From Catellatospora paridis (GTDB taxonomy: Bacteria; Actinomycetota; Actinomycetes; Mycobacteriales; Micromonosporaceae), in NCBI RefSeq assembly GCF_009720365.1, contig NZ_WBZD01000016.1, forward strand, positions 186,001 to 250,000: a stretch of 64,000 bases of DNA, in the 5' to 3' direction. Every line of letters begins with the position of its first letter. Position 1 is the stretch's first letter. Under the pieces are notes generated by a model. The model saw only the letters and a program-made list of their open reading frames with translations. It did not search any database and was not told the origin of the DNA. The position numbers and the translations under genes are program-made. Shown here piece by piece: positions 35,013 through 42,612 of this stretch.

Positions 35013-35028
35013 CTAAGTGAACGTTCAG
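35013..35028. promoter_or_regulatory. Candidate operator (site f) upstream of ecm
   Basis: CTAAGTGAACGTTCAG contains the perfect 10-bp palindrome TGAACGTTCA. In reverse orientation, CTGAACGTTCACTTAG aligns with the acyl-CoA site consensus. Confidence 0.5.
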
Positions 35029-35116
35029 TAACTTGTGCCGGTGAAGAATCTCACTGGGGTACGTGGCGTCGCTCGCGCCCGGCCGAGCACCGGCCGGGCT
35101 CTATGCGGCGCTGACG

Positions 35117-35122
35117 TATGGT
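35117..35122 (+). promoter_or_regulatory. -10 box of the ABC transporter operon at 35130
   Basis: TATGGT is followed by 7 nt and GTG at 35130, a leaderless arrangement. This decides for the GTG over the in-frame ATG overlapping the box. Confidence 0.5.
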
Positions 35123-35129
35123 GCCGGGT

Positions 35130-35993
35130 GTGACTCACGAAGAGCTGGCGATCAGCGTTTCCGGGCTGCGGAAGTCCTATGCGGACAACGTCGCCGTCGC
35201 GGGGGTCGACCTGGCCGTGCCGCCGGGCGAGGTTTTCGCCCTGCTGGGCCCCAACGGGGCCGGCAAGACCACTACCGTGGAGATCCTGGAGGGGTTCCGC
35301 ACCCGCGACTCCGGCCAGGTGTCCGTGCTCGGCATCGACCCGGCCAAGGCCGACCGCGACTGGCGTCGCCGGGTCGGCATCGTGCTGCAGGGCACCGGCG
35401 AGTTCGACGAGCTCAAGGTGCACGAGGTGGTACGCCACTTCGCCCGCTTCTATCCCCACCCGGCCGACCCCGACGAGGTCATCGAGCGGGTCGGGCTGAG
35501 CGAGAAGGCGAACTCGCGCACGCACACCCTCTCCGGCGGCCAGAAGCGCCGCCTGGACGTGGCGCTGGGCATCATCAGCCAGCCCGAGGTGCTGTTCCTC
35601 GACGAGCCGACGACGGGCTTCGACCCGGCCGCCCGGCGCGAGTTCTGGGACCTGATCCGCCAGCTCTCGCACACCGGCACCACCATCCTGCTGACCACGC
35701 ACTACCTGGACGAGGCCGAGGCGCTCGCGGACCGGGTCGGCGTGATCGCCCGCGGCACCATGATCGCCGTGTCGACCCCCGCGGAGCTGGGCGGTCGGCA
35801 CCTGGCCACGGCCACGGTGAGCTGGCGCGACGAGGGCGGGCCGCGCAGCGAGGAGACCGACCGGCCCACCGAGGTGGTGCAGCGGCTGGCCGCCTCGTTC
35901 GGCGGCGAGGTGCCGGAACTGACCGTCACCCGGCCCACGCTGGAGGACGTCTACCTGAAGATGATCGGCGAGAACGGGCAGGAGCCGGCGTGA
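35130..35993 (+). CDS. ABC-2-type exporter ATP-binding protein
   Basis: A 287-residue ATPase of the DrrA/CcmA-like exporter class. Walker A is GPNGAGKTTT, the signature LSGGQKRRLD, Walker B VLFLDEPTTGFD, switch LTTHYLDEAEAL. The C-terminal 70 residues are the DrrA-type regulatory extension ending in TRPTLEDVYLKMIGENG. It is coupled through the 72-nt R3 linker to a permease. Likely drug, lipid or polysaccharide efflux; substrate unknown. Confidence 0.9.
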   Translation: MTHEELAISVSGLRKSYADNVAVAGVDLAVPPGEVFALLGPNGAGKTTTVEILEGFRTRDSGQVSVLGIDPAKADRDWRRRVGIVLQGTGEFDELKVHEVVRHFARFYPHPADPDEVIERVGLSEKANSRTHTLSGGQKRRLDVALGIISQPEVLFLDEPTTGFDPAARREFWDLIRQLSHTGTTILLTTHYLDEAEALADRVGVIARGTMIAVSTPAELGGRHLATATVSWRDEGGPRSEETDRPTEVVQRLAASFGGEVPELTVTRPTLEDVYLKMIGENGQEPA

Positions 35994-36061
35994 GCGAGCG
36001 CAGCGAGCGAGCAATGTCATCGGTCGATGCCGTCGACGAGCGCAGCGAGGAGATGGCATGA
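35990..36061 (+). repeat. R3 linker repeat (72 nt, 23-codon mini-ORF, GTG start)
   Basis: GTGA overlaps the upstream stop and ATGA the downstream start. The encoded peptide begins MSERSERAM and ends VDERSEEMA. The core GAGCGCAGCGAG occurs twice, the second followed by GAG to form a ribosome binding site. Confidence 0.9.
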
Positions 36062-36918
36062 GCGCGTTGGCCACCGAGCAGGAAGCGGCGCGGCCCGCCG
36101 TGCGGCAGGCGGGCGGGCTCAGCCTGGCCCTGGCGCAGGGCGGGATCGAGTTCAAGCAGTTCGTGCGTACGCGCGAGTCTTTGGTCTTCACGCTGCTCTT
36201 CCCCGTGATGCTGATGCTGATCTTCGGGTCGATCTTCGGCAGCGTGATCATCACGCCGGAGGGCGAAGTCCCCGCGGTGACCCTGTCGCAGTACTTCGTC
36301 ACCGGCATGATCGCCTCGGGCATCATGGCCACCGGTTTCCAGAACCTGGCCATCACCATCCCCATCGAGCGGGACCGGGGAGTGCTCAAGCGCTACCGCG
36401 GCACGCCCATGCCGAAGTGGGTCTTCTTCGCCGGCAAGATCCTGTGCGTGGCGGCGCTCGCGTTCATCGCCGTCGTCCTGCTGCTGGGCGTCGCGGTGGC
36501 CCTCTACGACCTGCGGCTGCCCGACACCGGGCAGAAGTGGTTCACCTTCGGCTGGGTCAGCGTGCTCGGCCTGATCGCCTGCACGCTGTGCGGCATCGCC
36601 TTCTCCGGCGTCGCGAAGACCGGCCGCTCCGGGCCCGCCGTGGTCACCCCGATCGCGCTGATCCTGCAGTTCACCTCGGGCGTGTTCTTCGAGTACAAGG
36701 ACCTGCCGCACTGGATGCAGCAGTTCGCCGCGCTGTTCCCGCTCAAGTGGATGTGCCAGGGCCTGCGCAGCGTGTTCCTGCCCGAGTCGTTCGCCAGCCA
36801 GGAGGTCGCCGGCTCGTTCGAGCTGGGCCGGGTCGCCCTGGTGCTCGCCGCCTGGTGTGTCGGTGGCCTGATCCTGTGCCTGGTCGGCTTCCGCTGGACC
36901 ACCAAGCGGGAAGGCTGA
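36058..36918 (+). CDS. ABC-2-type exporter permease
   Basis: A 286-residue permease with six predicted helices and cytoplasmic termini. The N-terminal amphipathic part FKQFVRTRESLVFTLLFPVML, the conserved MATGFQNLAITIPIERDRGV before helix 3 and GVFFEYKDLPHWMQQFAALF near helix 5-6 are typical of ABC2_membrane/DrrB-type proteins. Its start overlaps the R3 mini-ORF stop. It pairs with the preceding ATPase. Confidence 0.88.
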   Translation: MSALATEQEAARPAVRQAGGLSLALAQGGIEFKQFVRTRESLVFTLLFPVMLMLIFGSIFGSVIITPEGEVPAVTLSQYFVTGMIASGIMATGFQNLAITIPIERDRGVLKRYRGTPMPKWVFFAGKILCVAALAFIAVVLLLGVAVALYDLRLPDTGQKWFTFGWVSVLGLIACTLCGIAFSGVAKTGRSGPAVVTPIALILQFTSGVFFEYKDLPHWMQQFAALFPLKWMCQGLRSVFLPESFASQEVAGSFELGRVALVLAAWCVGGLILCLVGFRWTTKREG

Positions 36919-36924
36919 CGCGTG

Positions 36925-36956
36925 CGCCGCGCGGTGCGAGCGAGCACCGCGCGGCG
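36925..36956. terminator. Bidirectional hairpin terminator
   Basis: CGCCGCGCGGTGC pairs with GCACCGCGCGGCG (13 bp) around GAGCGA, between the converging permease and 3-hydroxybutyryl-CoA dehydrogenase genes. Confidence 0.8.
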
Positions 36957-36965
36957 TGCCGCTGA

Positions 36966-37814
36966 TCAGTACGTGTAGAAGCCCTTGCCGCTCTTGCGGC
37001 CCAGCTCACCGGCCGTGACCATGCGCTGGAGCAGCTCCGGCGGGAAGAACTTCGGGTCGGCGGTGTCGGTGTAGATGTTGCGGGCCGCGTGCGCCAGGAT
37101 GTCCACGCCGGTCAGGTCGGTGGTGGCCAGCGGGCCCATGGCGTGGCCGAAGCCCAGCTTGCAGGCCGTGTCGAGGTCCTCGGGCGTGCACACCCCGGAC
37201 TCGACCAGCTTGACCGCCTCCACGACCAGCGCCGCGATCAGGCGGGTGGTGACGAAGCCGGCGATGTCGCGGTTGACCACGATGCAGGTCTTGCCGATGC
37301 CCTCGGCGAACGCCCGCGCGGTGGCCAGCGTCTCGTCGCTGGTGCGGTGGCCGCGGACCAGCTCGCACAGCTTCATCATCGGCACCGGGGAGAAGAAGTG
37401 GGTGCCCACGACCATCTCGGGCCGGGAGGTGGCCGCGGCGATCTGGGTGATCGGGATGGCGGAGGTGTTGGTGCCGAGCACCGCGTCCGGCTTGCAGATG
37501 CGGTCCAGTGCCCGGAAGACCTCCTGCTTGATCTCCAGCTTCTCGAAGACCGCCTCGATCACGATGTCGGCCTCGGCCGCGGCCTCGAGGTCCGTGGTGG
37601 TGGTGATACGTGCCAGTGCGTCCTGGGCGTCCTGCTCGGCGATGGTGCCCTTGGTGGCGAACCGGCCCAGCGAGGTGCGGATGCCGTCCAGGCCGCGCCC
37701 GGTGGCGGCGTCGTCGAGGTCACGCAGCGTGACCTGCCAACCGGCCTGCGCCGCCACCTGGGCGATGCCGGCGCCCATGAGTCCCGCCCCGATGACCGCG
37801 AGCTTCCCTGCCAT
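36966..37814 (-). CDS. 3-hydroxybutyryl-CoA dehydrogenase
   Basis: A 282-residue single-module enzyme of normal length. The NAD fold starts KLAVIGAGLMGAGIAQVAAQ, the catalytic His is in VGTHFFSPVPMMKLCELV, and the C-terminal domain has CKLGFGHAMGPLATTDLTG and GRKSGKGFYTY. It interconverts acetoacetyl-CoA and 3-hydroxybutyryl-CoA, the step between thiolase and crotonase on the way to the Ccr substrate. GGGAGG lies 7 nt before the ATG. The palindrome at 37889-37906 is its likely operator. Confidence 0.92.
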   Translation of the reverse strand: MAGKLAVIGAGLMGAGIAQVAAQAGWQVTLRDLDDAATGRGLDGIRTSLGRFATKGTIAEQDAQDALARITTTTDLEAAAEADIVIEAVFEKLEIKQEVFRALDRICKPDAVLGTNTSAIPITQIAAATSRPEMVVGTHFFSPVPMMKLCELVRGHRTSDETLATARAFAEGIGKTCIVVNRDIAGFVTTRLIAALVVEAVKLVESGVCTPEDLDTACKLGFGHAMGPLATTDLTGVDILAHAARNIYTDTADPKFFPPELLQRMVTAGELGRKSGKGFYTY

Positions 37815-37888
37815 TGCACTGCCTCCCACTGGGGAACATGATCCGGTGTCGTCCGGCGGCCGGTGGACGCGCTGCCGAACGCGTCGAG

Positions 37889-37906
37889 CCTAAACGATCG
37901 CTCAGG
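37889..37906. promoter_or_regulatory. Candidate operator (site b), best palindrome of the acyl-CoA set
   Basis: CCTAAACGATCGCTCAGG is palindromic except for two pairs. It lies between the 3-hydroxybutyryl-CoA dehydrogenase start and the divergent small gene at 37956. Confidence 0.6.
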
Positions 37907-37943
37907 AGGGTGCGAACGGCCTCGCGACCCCGCCACGGAGGTG

Positions 37944-37949
37944 CAGACT
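37944..37949 (+). promoter_or_regulatory. -10 box of the small gene at 37956
   Basis: CAGACT is followed by 6 nt and ATG. GGAGG further upstream is too distant to be a ribosome binding site. Confidence 0.45.
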
Positions 37950-37955
37950 GGGATC

Positions 37956-38276
37956 ATGCCTGCTAGTGCCTATCTCGCCGGCCCGATGGTCGCGATCCTG
38001 ACGATCGCGGTCCTCGCCGTGGTCCTGCACCGCGGACTGCAGCGCGACGCCGAGACACCCGCCCCGGTCGCGCCGAGCCCCGCTCTCGACGACTACGGCC
38101 TGCTGGCCAGCGCCGCCGTCGTTCGTACCCTCGCCGACGCGGCGCTCATCCGCGAGCACCTGCACAGCGTCGGCATCCGCGCCACACTCGCCACCGCACC
38201 CGACGGGCGCATCCGGGTGCTCGTCTTCGCCGACGAGGTCAACCGCGCCCGGCGCGTCGTCGGCGAGACCCGCTGA
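37956..38276 (+). CDS. Small membrane-anchored protein (DUF2007-like C-terminus)
   Basis: A 106-residue protein with one N-terminal membrane helix (MVAILTIAVLAVVLHRGL), a Pro/Ala linker and a C-terminal domain LADAALIREHLHSVGIRATL followed by RIRVLVFADEVNRARRVVGE. That end resembles the small ferredoxin-like DUF2007 domain (putative signal-transducing). Apparently leaderless. Function unknown. Confidence 0.65.
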   Translation: MPASAYLAGPMVAILTIAVLAVVLHRGLQRDAETPAPVAPSPALDDYGLLASAAVVRTLADAALIREHLHSVGIRATLATAPDGRIRVLVFADEVNRARRVVGETR

Positions 38277-38325
38277 TCCCGGTTGCCGTCAACGCCGCCG
38301 GCACCCGGTCCAGCCCCTCGCGAGC

Positions 38326-38353
38326 AAGGCGTCCCCTGGTCAGGGGACGCCTT
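38326..38353. terminator. Bidirectional hairpin terminator
   Basis: AAGGCGTCCCCT, loop GGTC, AGGGGACGCCTT: a perfect 12-bp stem ending in TT, between converging genes. Confidence 0.85.
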
Positions 38354-38361
38354 CACGCACC

Positions 38362-39651
38362 TCAGAAGCCGTACTCGGGATCGGCGGGGGTTTCGGCGCG
38401 TTCGACCTCGACGCCCAGCGCCCGTAGGTCGCCGGCGAAGTCGGGGTAGCCGCGGTCGATGTGGTGCACGGCGCGGACCGTGGTCACGCCGTCGCCGCAC
38501 AGGCCCGCGATGACCAGCCCGGCCCCGGCCCGGATGTCGCTCGCGGTGACCTCGGCGCTGGACAGGTTGCTCCGGCCGCGGACCATGGCGTGGTGGCCCT
38601 CGATGCGGATGTCCGCGCCGAGCCGCTTGAGCTCCTCGGCGAACATGAAGCGCCCGTCGAAGATGTTCTCCGTGATCAGCGAGACGCCGTCGGCCACCGC
38701 GGCCATGCCGATCGCCATCGGCAGCAGGTCGGTGGCGAAACCCGGGAAGGGCAGCGTGCGTACGTCGACCGCGGTGGGCCGGTCGGCGATGCGCACCCGG
38801 AACCAGTCAGGGCCGTAGTCGACCGCGCCGCCGGCCTGCTGGATCTTGTCTAGCGCGATCTCCAGGCAGCGCGGGTCGATGCCGCGCACGGTGACGTCGC
38901 CGCGCGTCATCGCGGCCCCGAAGGCCCAGGTGCCCGCGACGATGCGGTCGCCGATGGTGGCGTGCTCGACGGGCTGGAGCTGGCGGACGCCGTGCACCGT
39001 CAGCTCGGAGGTGCCCGCGCCCTCGATGCGCGCGCCCATCCCGGTCAGCATCCGGCAGATGTCGACGATCTCCGGCTCGCGCGCCACGTTGTCGATCACC
39101 GTGGTGCCGCGGGCCAGCACGGCCGCCATCAGCAGGTTCTCGGTCGCGCCGACGCTGGGGAAGTCCAGGCTGATCTTCGCGCCGTGCAGGCCCGACGGGG
39201 CCTCGGCGACCACGAAGCCGTGCTCGCCGCTGATGTCCGCACCCATCTTCGCCAGGCCGGACACGTGCATGTCCAGCCCGCGGGAGCCGATCGCGTCGCC
39301 GCCCGGGTGCGCGACCCGCACCCTGCCGCACCGCGCCAGCAGCGGCCCGAGCACGCAGATCGACGCCCGCAGCCGGCGGACCAGCTCGTAGTCGGCCTCC
39401 GGATGCAGCCTCTCGGGCACGTTGATGCGCACCCGGTCGTCGGAGAAGACGACGTCCGCGCCCAGCCGCCGCAGCACCTCCCCCATCAGCGCCATGTCGG
39501 TGATGCGCGGCACGTTGGTGATCACGCTCTCGCCTTCGGCCAGCAACGCCGCTGCCATCAGTTTGAGCGCGCTGTTCTTCGCGCCGACCACGCCGACCTC
39601 GCCGGCCAGCCGTACGCCGCCCTTGACCCGGATCACATCCACGTCGGCCAT
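38362..39651 (-). CDS. murA: UDP-N-acetylglucosamine 1-carboxyvinyltransferase
   Basis: A 429-residue MurA, first committed step of peptidoglycan synthesis (enolpyruvyl transfer from PEP to UDP-GlcNAc). It has the N-terminal [15 protein letters not shown] with the PEP-binding lysine, [16 protein letters not shown], and [16 protein letters not shown]. In the last motif the cysteine that fosfomycin alkylates in E. coli (Cys115) is replaced by Asp119, as in mycobacteria, predicting intrinsic fosfomycin insensitivity. ATG 39651 ([12 protein letters not shown]) is chosen by family comparison; the longer open frame overlaps the divergent adenosyltransferase promoter. Confidence 0.95.
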   Translation of the reverse strand: MADVDVIRVKGGVRLAGEVGVVGAKNSALKLMAAALLAEGESVITNVPRITDMALMGEVLRRLGADVVFSDDRVRINVPERLHPEADYELVRRLRASICVLGPLLARCGRVRVAHPGGDAIGSRGLDMHVSGLAKMGADISGEHGFVVAEAPSGLHGAKISLDFPSVGATENLLMAAVLARGTTVIDNVAREPEIVDICRMLTGMGARIEGAGTSELTVHGVRQLQPVEHATIGDRIVAGTWAFGAAMTRGDVTVRGIDPRCLEIALDKIQQAGGAVDYGPDWFRVRIADRPTAVDVRTLPFPGFATDLLPMAIGMAAVADGVSLITENIFDGRFMFAEELKRLGADIRIEGHHAMVRGRSNLSSAEVTASDIRAGAGLVIAGLCGDGVTTVRAVHHIDRGYPDFAGDLRALGVEVERAETPADPEYGF

Positions 39652-39723
39652 CGTAGAAGCCGGACCCCCCGTCCGGACGCCCGTCAGCAACGCGCCGACG
39701 GAGTCACCACCGTCGGCCACCAT

Positions 39724-39729
39724 TAGGCT
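39724..39729 (+). promoter_or_regulatory. -10 box of the adenosyltransferase gene
   Basis: TAGGCT is followed by 7 nt and ATG at 39737; no Shine-Dalgarno present. Confidence 0.5.
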
Positions 39730-39736
39730 CGCTGTC

Positions 39737-40315
39737 ATGGCTGTTCACCTCACCCGCATCTACACCAGGACCGGCGACGCCGGCACCACCGCGCTCGGCA
39801 ACGGCGAGCGCGTGGACAAGACCGATCCGCGCATCACCGCGTACGCCGATGTGGACGAGTGCAACGCCGCGCTGGGGGTGGCGCTCGCTCTGGGCAACCT
39901 AGCCGACGATGTGCGCAACGTGCTGACCCTCATCCAGAACGATCTGTTCGACGTGGGCGCCGACCTGTGCAACCCGATCACCCCCGATCCGAAGTACCCG
40001 CCACTGCGCGTCACGCAGGACTACGTCACCCGCCTGGAAGGCTGGTGCGACGAGTTCAACGCACGACTGACCAAGCTGGATTCTTTTATCCTGCCGGGGG
40101 GTTCGCCTGGTGCGGCCCTGCTGCACGTAGCGCGAACCACCGCCCGGCGCGCGGAACGTTCCTCGTTCGCGCTGCTGAGCGTGGACGCGGAGCGCACCGG
40201 CCCGCTGCCCGCACAGTATCTCAACCGGCTCTCCGATCTGCTGTTCATCCTCGGAAGAGTCGCCAATTCCGATGGCGCCGCCGACGTGAAGTGGGTGCCC
40301 GGGGCCAACCGGTGA
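39737..40315 (+). CDS. pduO: Cob(I)alamin adenosyltransferase, PduO type
   Basis: A 192-residue PduO-family ATP:cob(I)alamin adenosyltransferase. Motifs are [17 protein letters not shown] (ATP binding), [15 protein letters not shown], the Arg-rich helix [10 protein letters not shown] and [14 protein letters not shown]. It makes adenosylcobalamin, the cofactor needed by the mutase at 33012-35003 and guarded by MeaB. The mRNA looks leaderless. The downstream VOC gene overlaps by 4 nt (GTGA). Confidence 0.93.
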   Translation: MAVHLTRIYTRTGDAGTTALGNGERVDKTDPRITAYADVDECNAALGVALALGNLADDVRNVLTLIQNDLFDVGADLCNPITPDPKYPPLRVTQDYVTRLEGWCDEFNARLTKLDSFILPGGSPGAALLHVARTTARRAERSSFALLSVDAERTGPLPAQYLNRLSDLLFILGRVANSDGAADVKWVPGANR

Positions 40316-40698
40316 GCCTGCACCACGTCGAGGTGTGGGTGCCCGACCTGGACGCGACCGAACGTTCCTGGGGCTGGCTGCTGACCGAGCTGGGCTGGGT
40401 CGAGCACCAGCGCTGGGACGCCGGGGTCTCCTGGCGGCACGGCACGGCGTACGTCGTCTTCGAGAGTTCGCCGGACCTCGTCGGCGACCGGCACGAGCGC
40501 CGCGCACCCGGGCTGAACCACCTGGCGCTGCACGCGGGCTCCCCCGCCGACGTCGATCGGCTGGTCGCGGCGGCGGGCGAGCACGGCTGGCGGCTGCTGT
40601 TCGCCGACCGGCACCCGCACGCCGGCGGCCCGGACACCTACGCGGCGTACCTGGAGGACGAGCAGGGCTACGAGGTCGAACTGGTCGCGACCCGGTAA
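40312..40698 (+). CDS. VOC/glyoxalase-fold protein
   Basis: A 128-residue protein with [20 protein letters not shown] at the start, LNHLALHAGSPADVDRLV in the middle and EDEQGYEVELVATR at the end, so two beta-alpha-beta-beta-beta units with His/Glu metal ligands as in glyoxalase and bleomycin-resistance proteins. The GTG overlaps the adenosyltransferase stop. Activity unknown; coupling to the cobalamin gene may be only positional. Confidence 0.8.
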   Translation: MSLHHVEVWVPDLDATERSWGWLLTELGWVEHQRWDAGVSWRHGTAYVVFESSPDLVGDRHERRAPGLNHLALHAGSPADVDRLVAAAGEHGWRLLFADRHPHAGGPDTYAAYLEDEQGYEVELVATR

Positions 40699-40734
40699 AT
40701 GGGCGGATCCGGCTCGCCGGGTCCGCACCGTGAC

Positions 40735-40740
40735 TACCGT
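40735..40740 (+). promoter_or_regulatory. -10 box of the ABC exporter gene at 40747
   Basis: TACCGT is followed by 6 nt and ATG. This supports ATG 40747 over the in-frame upstream ATG at 40699. Confidence 0.5.
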
Positions 40741-40746
40741 GTGTCC

Positions 40747-41718
40747 ATGGCCGCTGCGATCGTCGCGGAAGGGCTGGTCAAGCGGTACGGCTCGGTGACC
40801 GCCCTGGCCGGCCTGTCGCTGAGCGTGCCGGAGGGCACCGTGCTGGGCCTGCTCGGACCGGATCGGGCCGGCAAGACCACCGCAGTGCGGATCATGGCCA
40901 CCCTGCTGCGCCCCGACGGGGGCAGCTGCCTGGTCAACGGCGTCGACGTGCTGGCACACCCGCGCTGGGCACGGCAGGACATCGGCATGTGCGGGCAGCG
41001 CCCGGCCGTCGACGACTTCCTCACCGGCTTCGAGAACCTGGAGCAGCTCGGCCGGCTGCACCGGCTCGGCCGGCGGCGGGCCCGGGTGCGGGCCGAGGAG
41101 CTGCTGGAGCGGTTCCACCTGAGCGAGGCGGCGCACCGGCCCGTGCACTGCTACCCGCCCGGCATGCGCCGTCGGCTCGACCTGGCCGGCGCGCTGGTGA
41201 CCGCACCGCCCGTGGTCCTGCTCGACGAGCCCACCGCGGGGCTGGACCAGCGCAGCCGGCTGGGCATCTGGGACGTGATCAGCGAGCGGGTGCGCGCCGG
41301 CACGACCCTGCTGCTGGCCACCCGGCACCTGGACGAGGCCGACGAACTCGCCGACCAGATCGTGGTGCTCGACCGGGGCCACGTGCTCACCCGCGGCACG
41401 CCGGAGGAGATCACCCGGCACATCGGCGGCGACCGGCTGCAGGTCGTGCTGGGCAACCGGGCCGAGACCCAGGTCGCCGAGGACATCCTGAACCGGGTCT
41501 GCGGCGGCCGGGCCGTGGTCTTCCTGGACCAGCACCTGGTCCAGGCGCCGGTCGTGGCGGGCACCCCGGCCCTGGTCGAGCTGGTGCGCCGGCTCGACGC
41601 GGCGGGCATCGAGCCGGTCGACATCGGCATCCACCGGGCCAGCCTCGACGACGTGTTCCGCAAGCTCACCGGCCAGGCCGCCACCCCCACCCTGGCCGAC
41701 GAGGAGGCCCGCGCATGA
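40747..41718 (+). CDS. DrrA-like ABC ATPase with deviating nucleotide motifs
   Basis: A 323-residue ATPase of the daunorubicin-resistance DrrA class. Walker A is GPDRAGKTTA (usually GPNGAGKTT) and still fits GxxxxGKT; the signature, usually LSGGMRRRLD, reads YPPGMRRRLD; Walker B LLDEPTAGLD and the DrrA-type C-terminal tail DDVFRKLTG are present. A changed ABC signature may reduce ATP hydrolysis. It is coupled to its permease through the 72-nt R3 linker. Confidence 0.87.
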   Translation: MAAAIVAEGLVKRYGSVTALAGLSLSVPEGTVLGLLGPDRAGKTTAVRIMATLLRPDGGSCLVNGVDVLAHPRWARQDIGMCGQRPAVDDFLTGFENLEQLGRLHRLGRRRARVRAEELLERFHLSEAAHRPVHCYPPGMRRRLDLAGALVTAPPVVLLDEPTAGLDQRSRLGIWDVISERVRAGTTLLLATRHLDEADELADQIVVLDRGHVLTRGTPEEITRHIGGDRLQVVLGNRAETQVAEDILNRVCGGRAVVFLDQHLVQAPVVAGTPALVELVRRLDAAGIEPVDIGIHRASLDDVFRKLTGQAATPTLADEEARA

Positions 41719-41786
41719 GCGAGCGCAGCGAGCGAATCATGGTTCTCCTCGATGCCGCCGACGAGCGCAGCGAGGAGAAGGCATGA
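41715..41786 (+). repeat. R3 linker repeat (72 nt, 23-codon mini-ORF)
   Basis: ATGA overlaps on both sides. The peptide starts MSERSERIM, has VLLDA in the variable centre and ends ADERSEEKA. It differs from the copy at 56367-56438 mainly in the 15-nt centre. Confidence 0.9.
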
Positions 41787-42577
41787 GCGAGCTGGCGGCG
41801 GCGGTGCAGGACGTGTGGGTCACGGCCCGGCGAGGGCTGCTGCGCGGCCGGCGGGAGCCGCGCCTGCTGGCGCTGCCCCTGCTGCAACCCGTGCTGTTCA
41901 TGCTGCTGTTCGGCGTGGTGCTGAGCGGCGTGGTCGCCGTGCCGGGAGTGGCCTCCTATCCGGGGTACCTGACGCCTGGCCTGCTGGTGCAGGCGGTCGC
42001 GATCACCGCCGGGCTGGCCGCGGTGGGCGTCGCGCAGGACGTGCGCCGGGGCATGGTCGACCGGTTCCGGACGCTGCCCGTGCGCGCGTCCGCGGTGCTG
42101 TTCGGGCGTACCGCGGCGGACCTGGTCCGGATCGCGATGACGGCGGCGGTCGCGGCGGCGGCGGGGGTGATCGCGGGCTGGCGCGTCCACAGCGGCCCCG
42201 CTGCGGCCGCGGCGGGGTTCCTGCTGGTCCTGACCTTCGGGTACGCCGTCACGTGGCTGTCCGTGGTCGTGGGGCTGTCCGTACGCGGTCCTGGCGCGGC
42301 CCGGGTGCTGGTGCCGGTGTGCCTGATCCCGTTGACGTTCGTGTCGAACGTGCTGGCGCCGCCGGACACCATGCCGTCGTGGCTGCGCCCGCTCGCCGAG
42401 GCGAACCCCGTCTCCGCCGTCGTCACGGCGCTGCGCCTGCTGTGGGGCAACGAACCCGCGGGTTCCGGCGCGACCCCGCCCTCGGCGTACCCCCTGGCTT
42501 TGACCTGGATCGCCGCGGCCCTGCTGCTCGCGATCCCGCTCGCCCTGCACCGCTACCGCCGCGCACCCGCGCCCTGA
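41783..42577 (+). CDS. ABC-2-type exporter permease (DrrB-like)
   Basis: A 264-residue permease with six predicted helices. RGLLRGRREPRLLALPLLQP before helix 1 and the cytoplasmic loop VAQDVRRGMVDRFRTLPVRA are the ABC2_membrane hallmark, and FVSNVLAPPDTMPSWLRPLA the region before the last helix. Translation start overlaps the R3 mini-ORF stop. It works with the preceding DrrA-like ATPase, probably in drug or lipid export. Confidence 0.88.
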   Translation: MSELAAAVQDVWVTARRGLLRGRREPRLLALPLLQPVLFMLLFGVVLSGVVAVPGVASYPGYLTPGLLVQAVAITAGLAAVGVAQDVRRGMVDRFRTLPVRASAVLFGRTAADLVRIAMTAAVAAAAGVIAGWRVHSGPAAAAAGFLLVLTFGYAVTWLSVVVGLSVRGPGAARVLVPVCLIPLTFVSNVLAPPDTMPSWLRPLAEANPVSAVVTALRLLWGNEPAGSGATPPSAYPLALTWIAAALLLAIPLALHRYRRAPAP

Positions 42578-42612
42578 TCAGCGATCATCGGCCGCGGGGG
42601 ATCCGGCGCGGG

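Noticed and set aside
35990-36061. R3 mini-ORFs as remnants of a frameshifted ATPase-permease fusion
   Set aside because: The same 72 nt occurs between unrelated gene pairs, and neighbours on both sides are complete, so it is an inserted linker, not decay.
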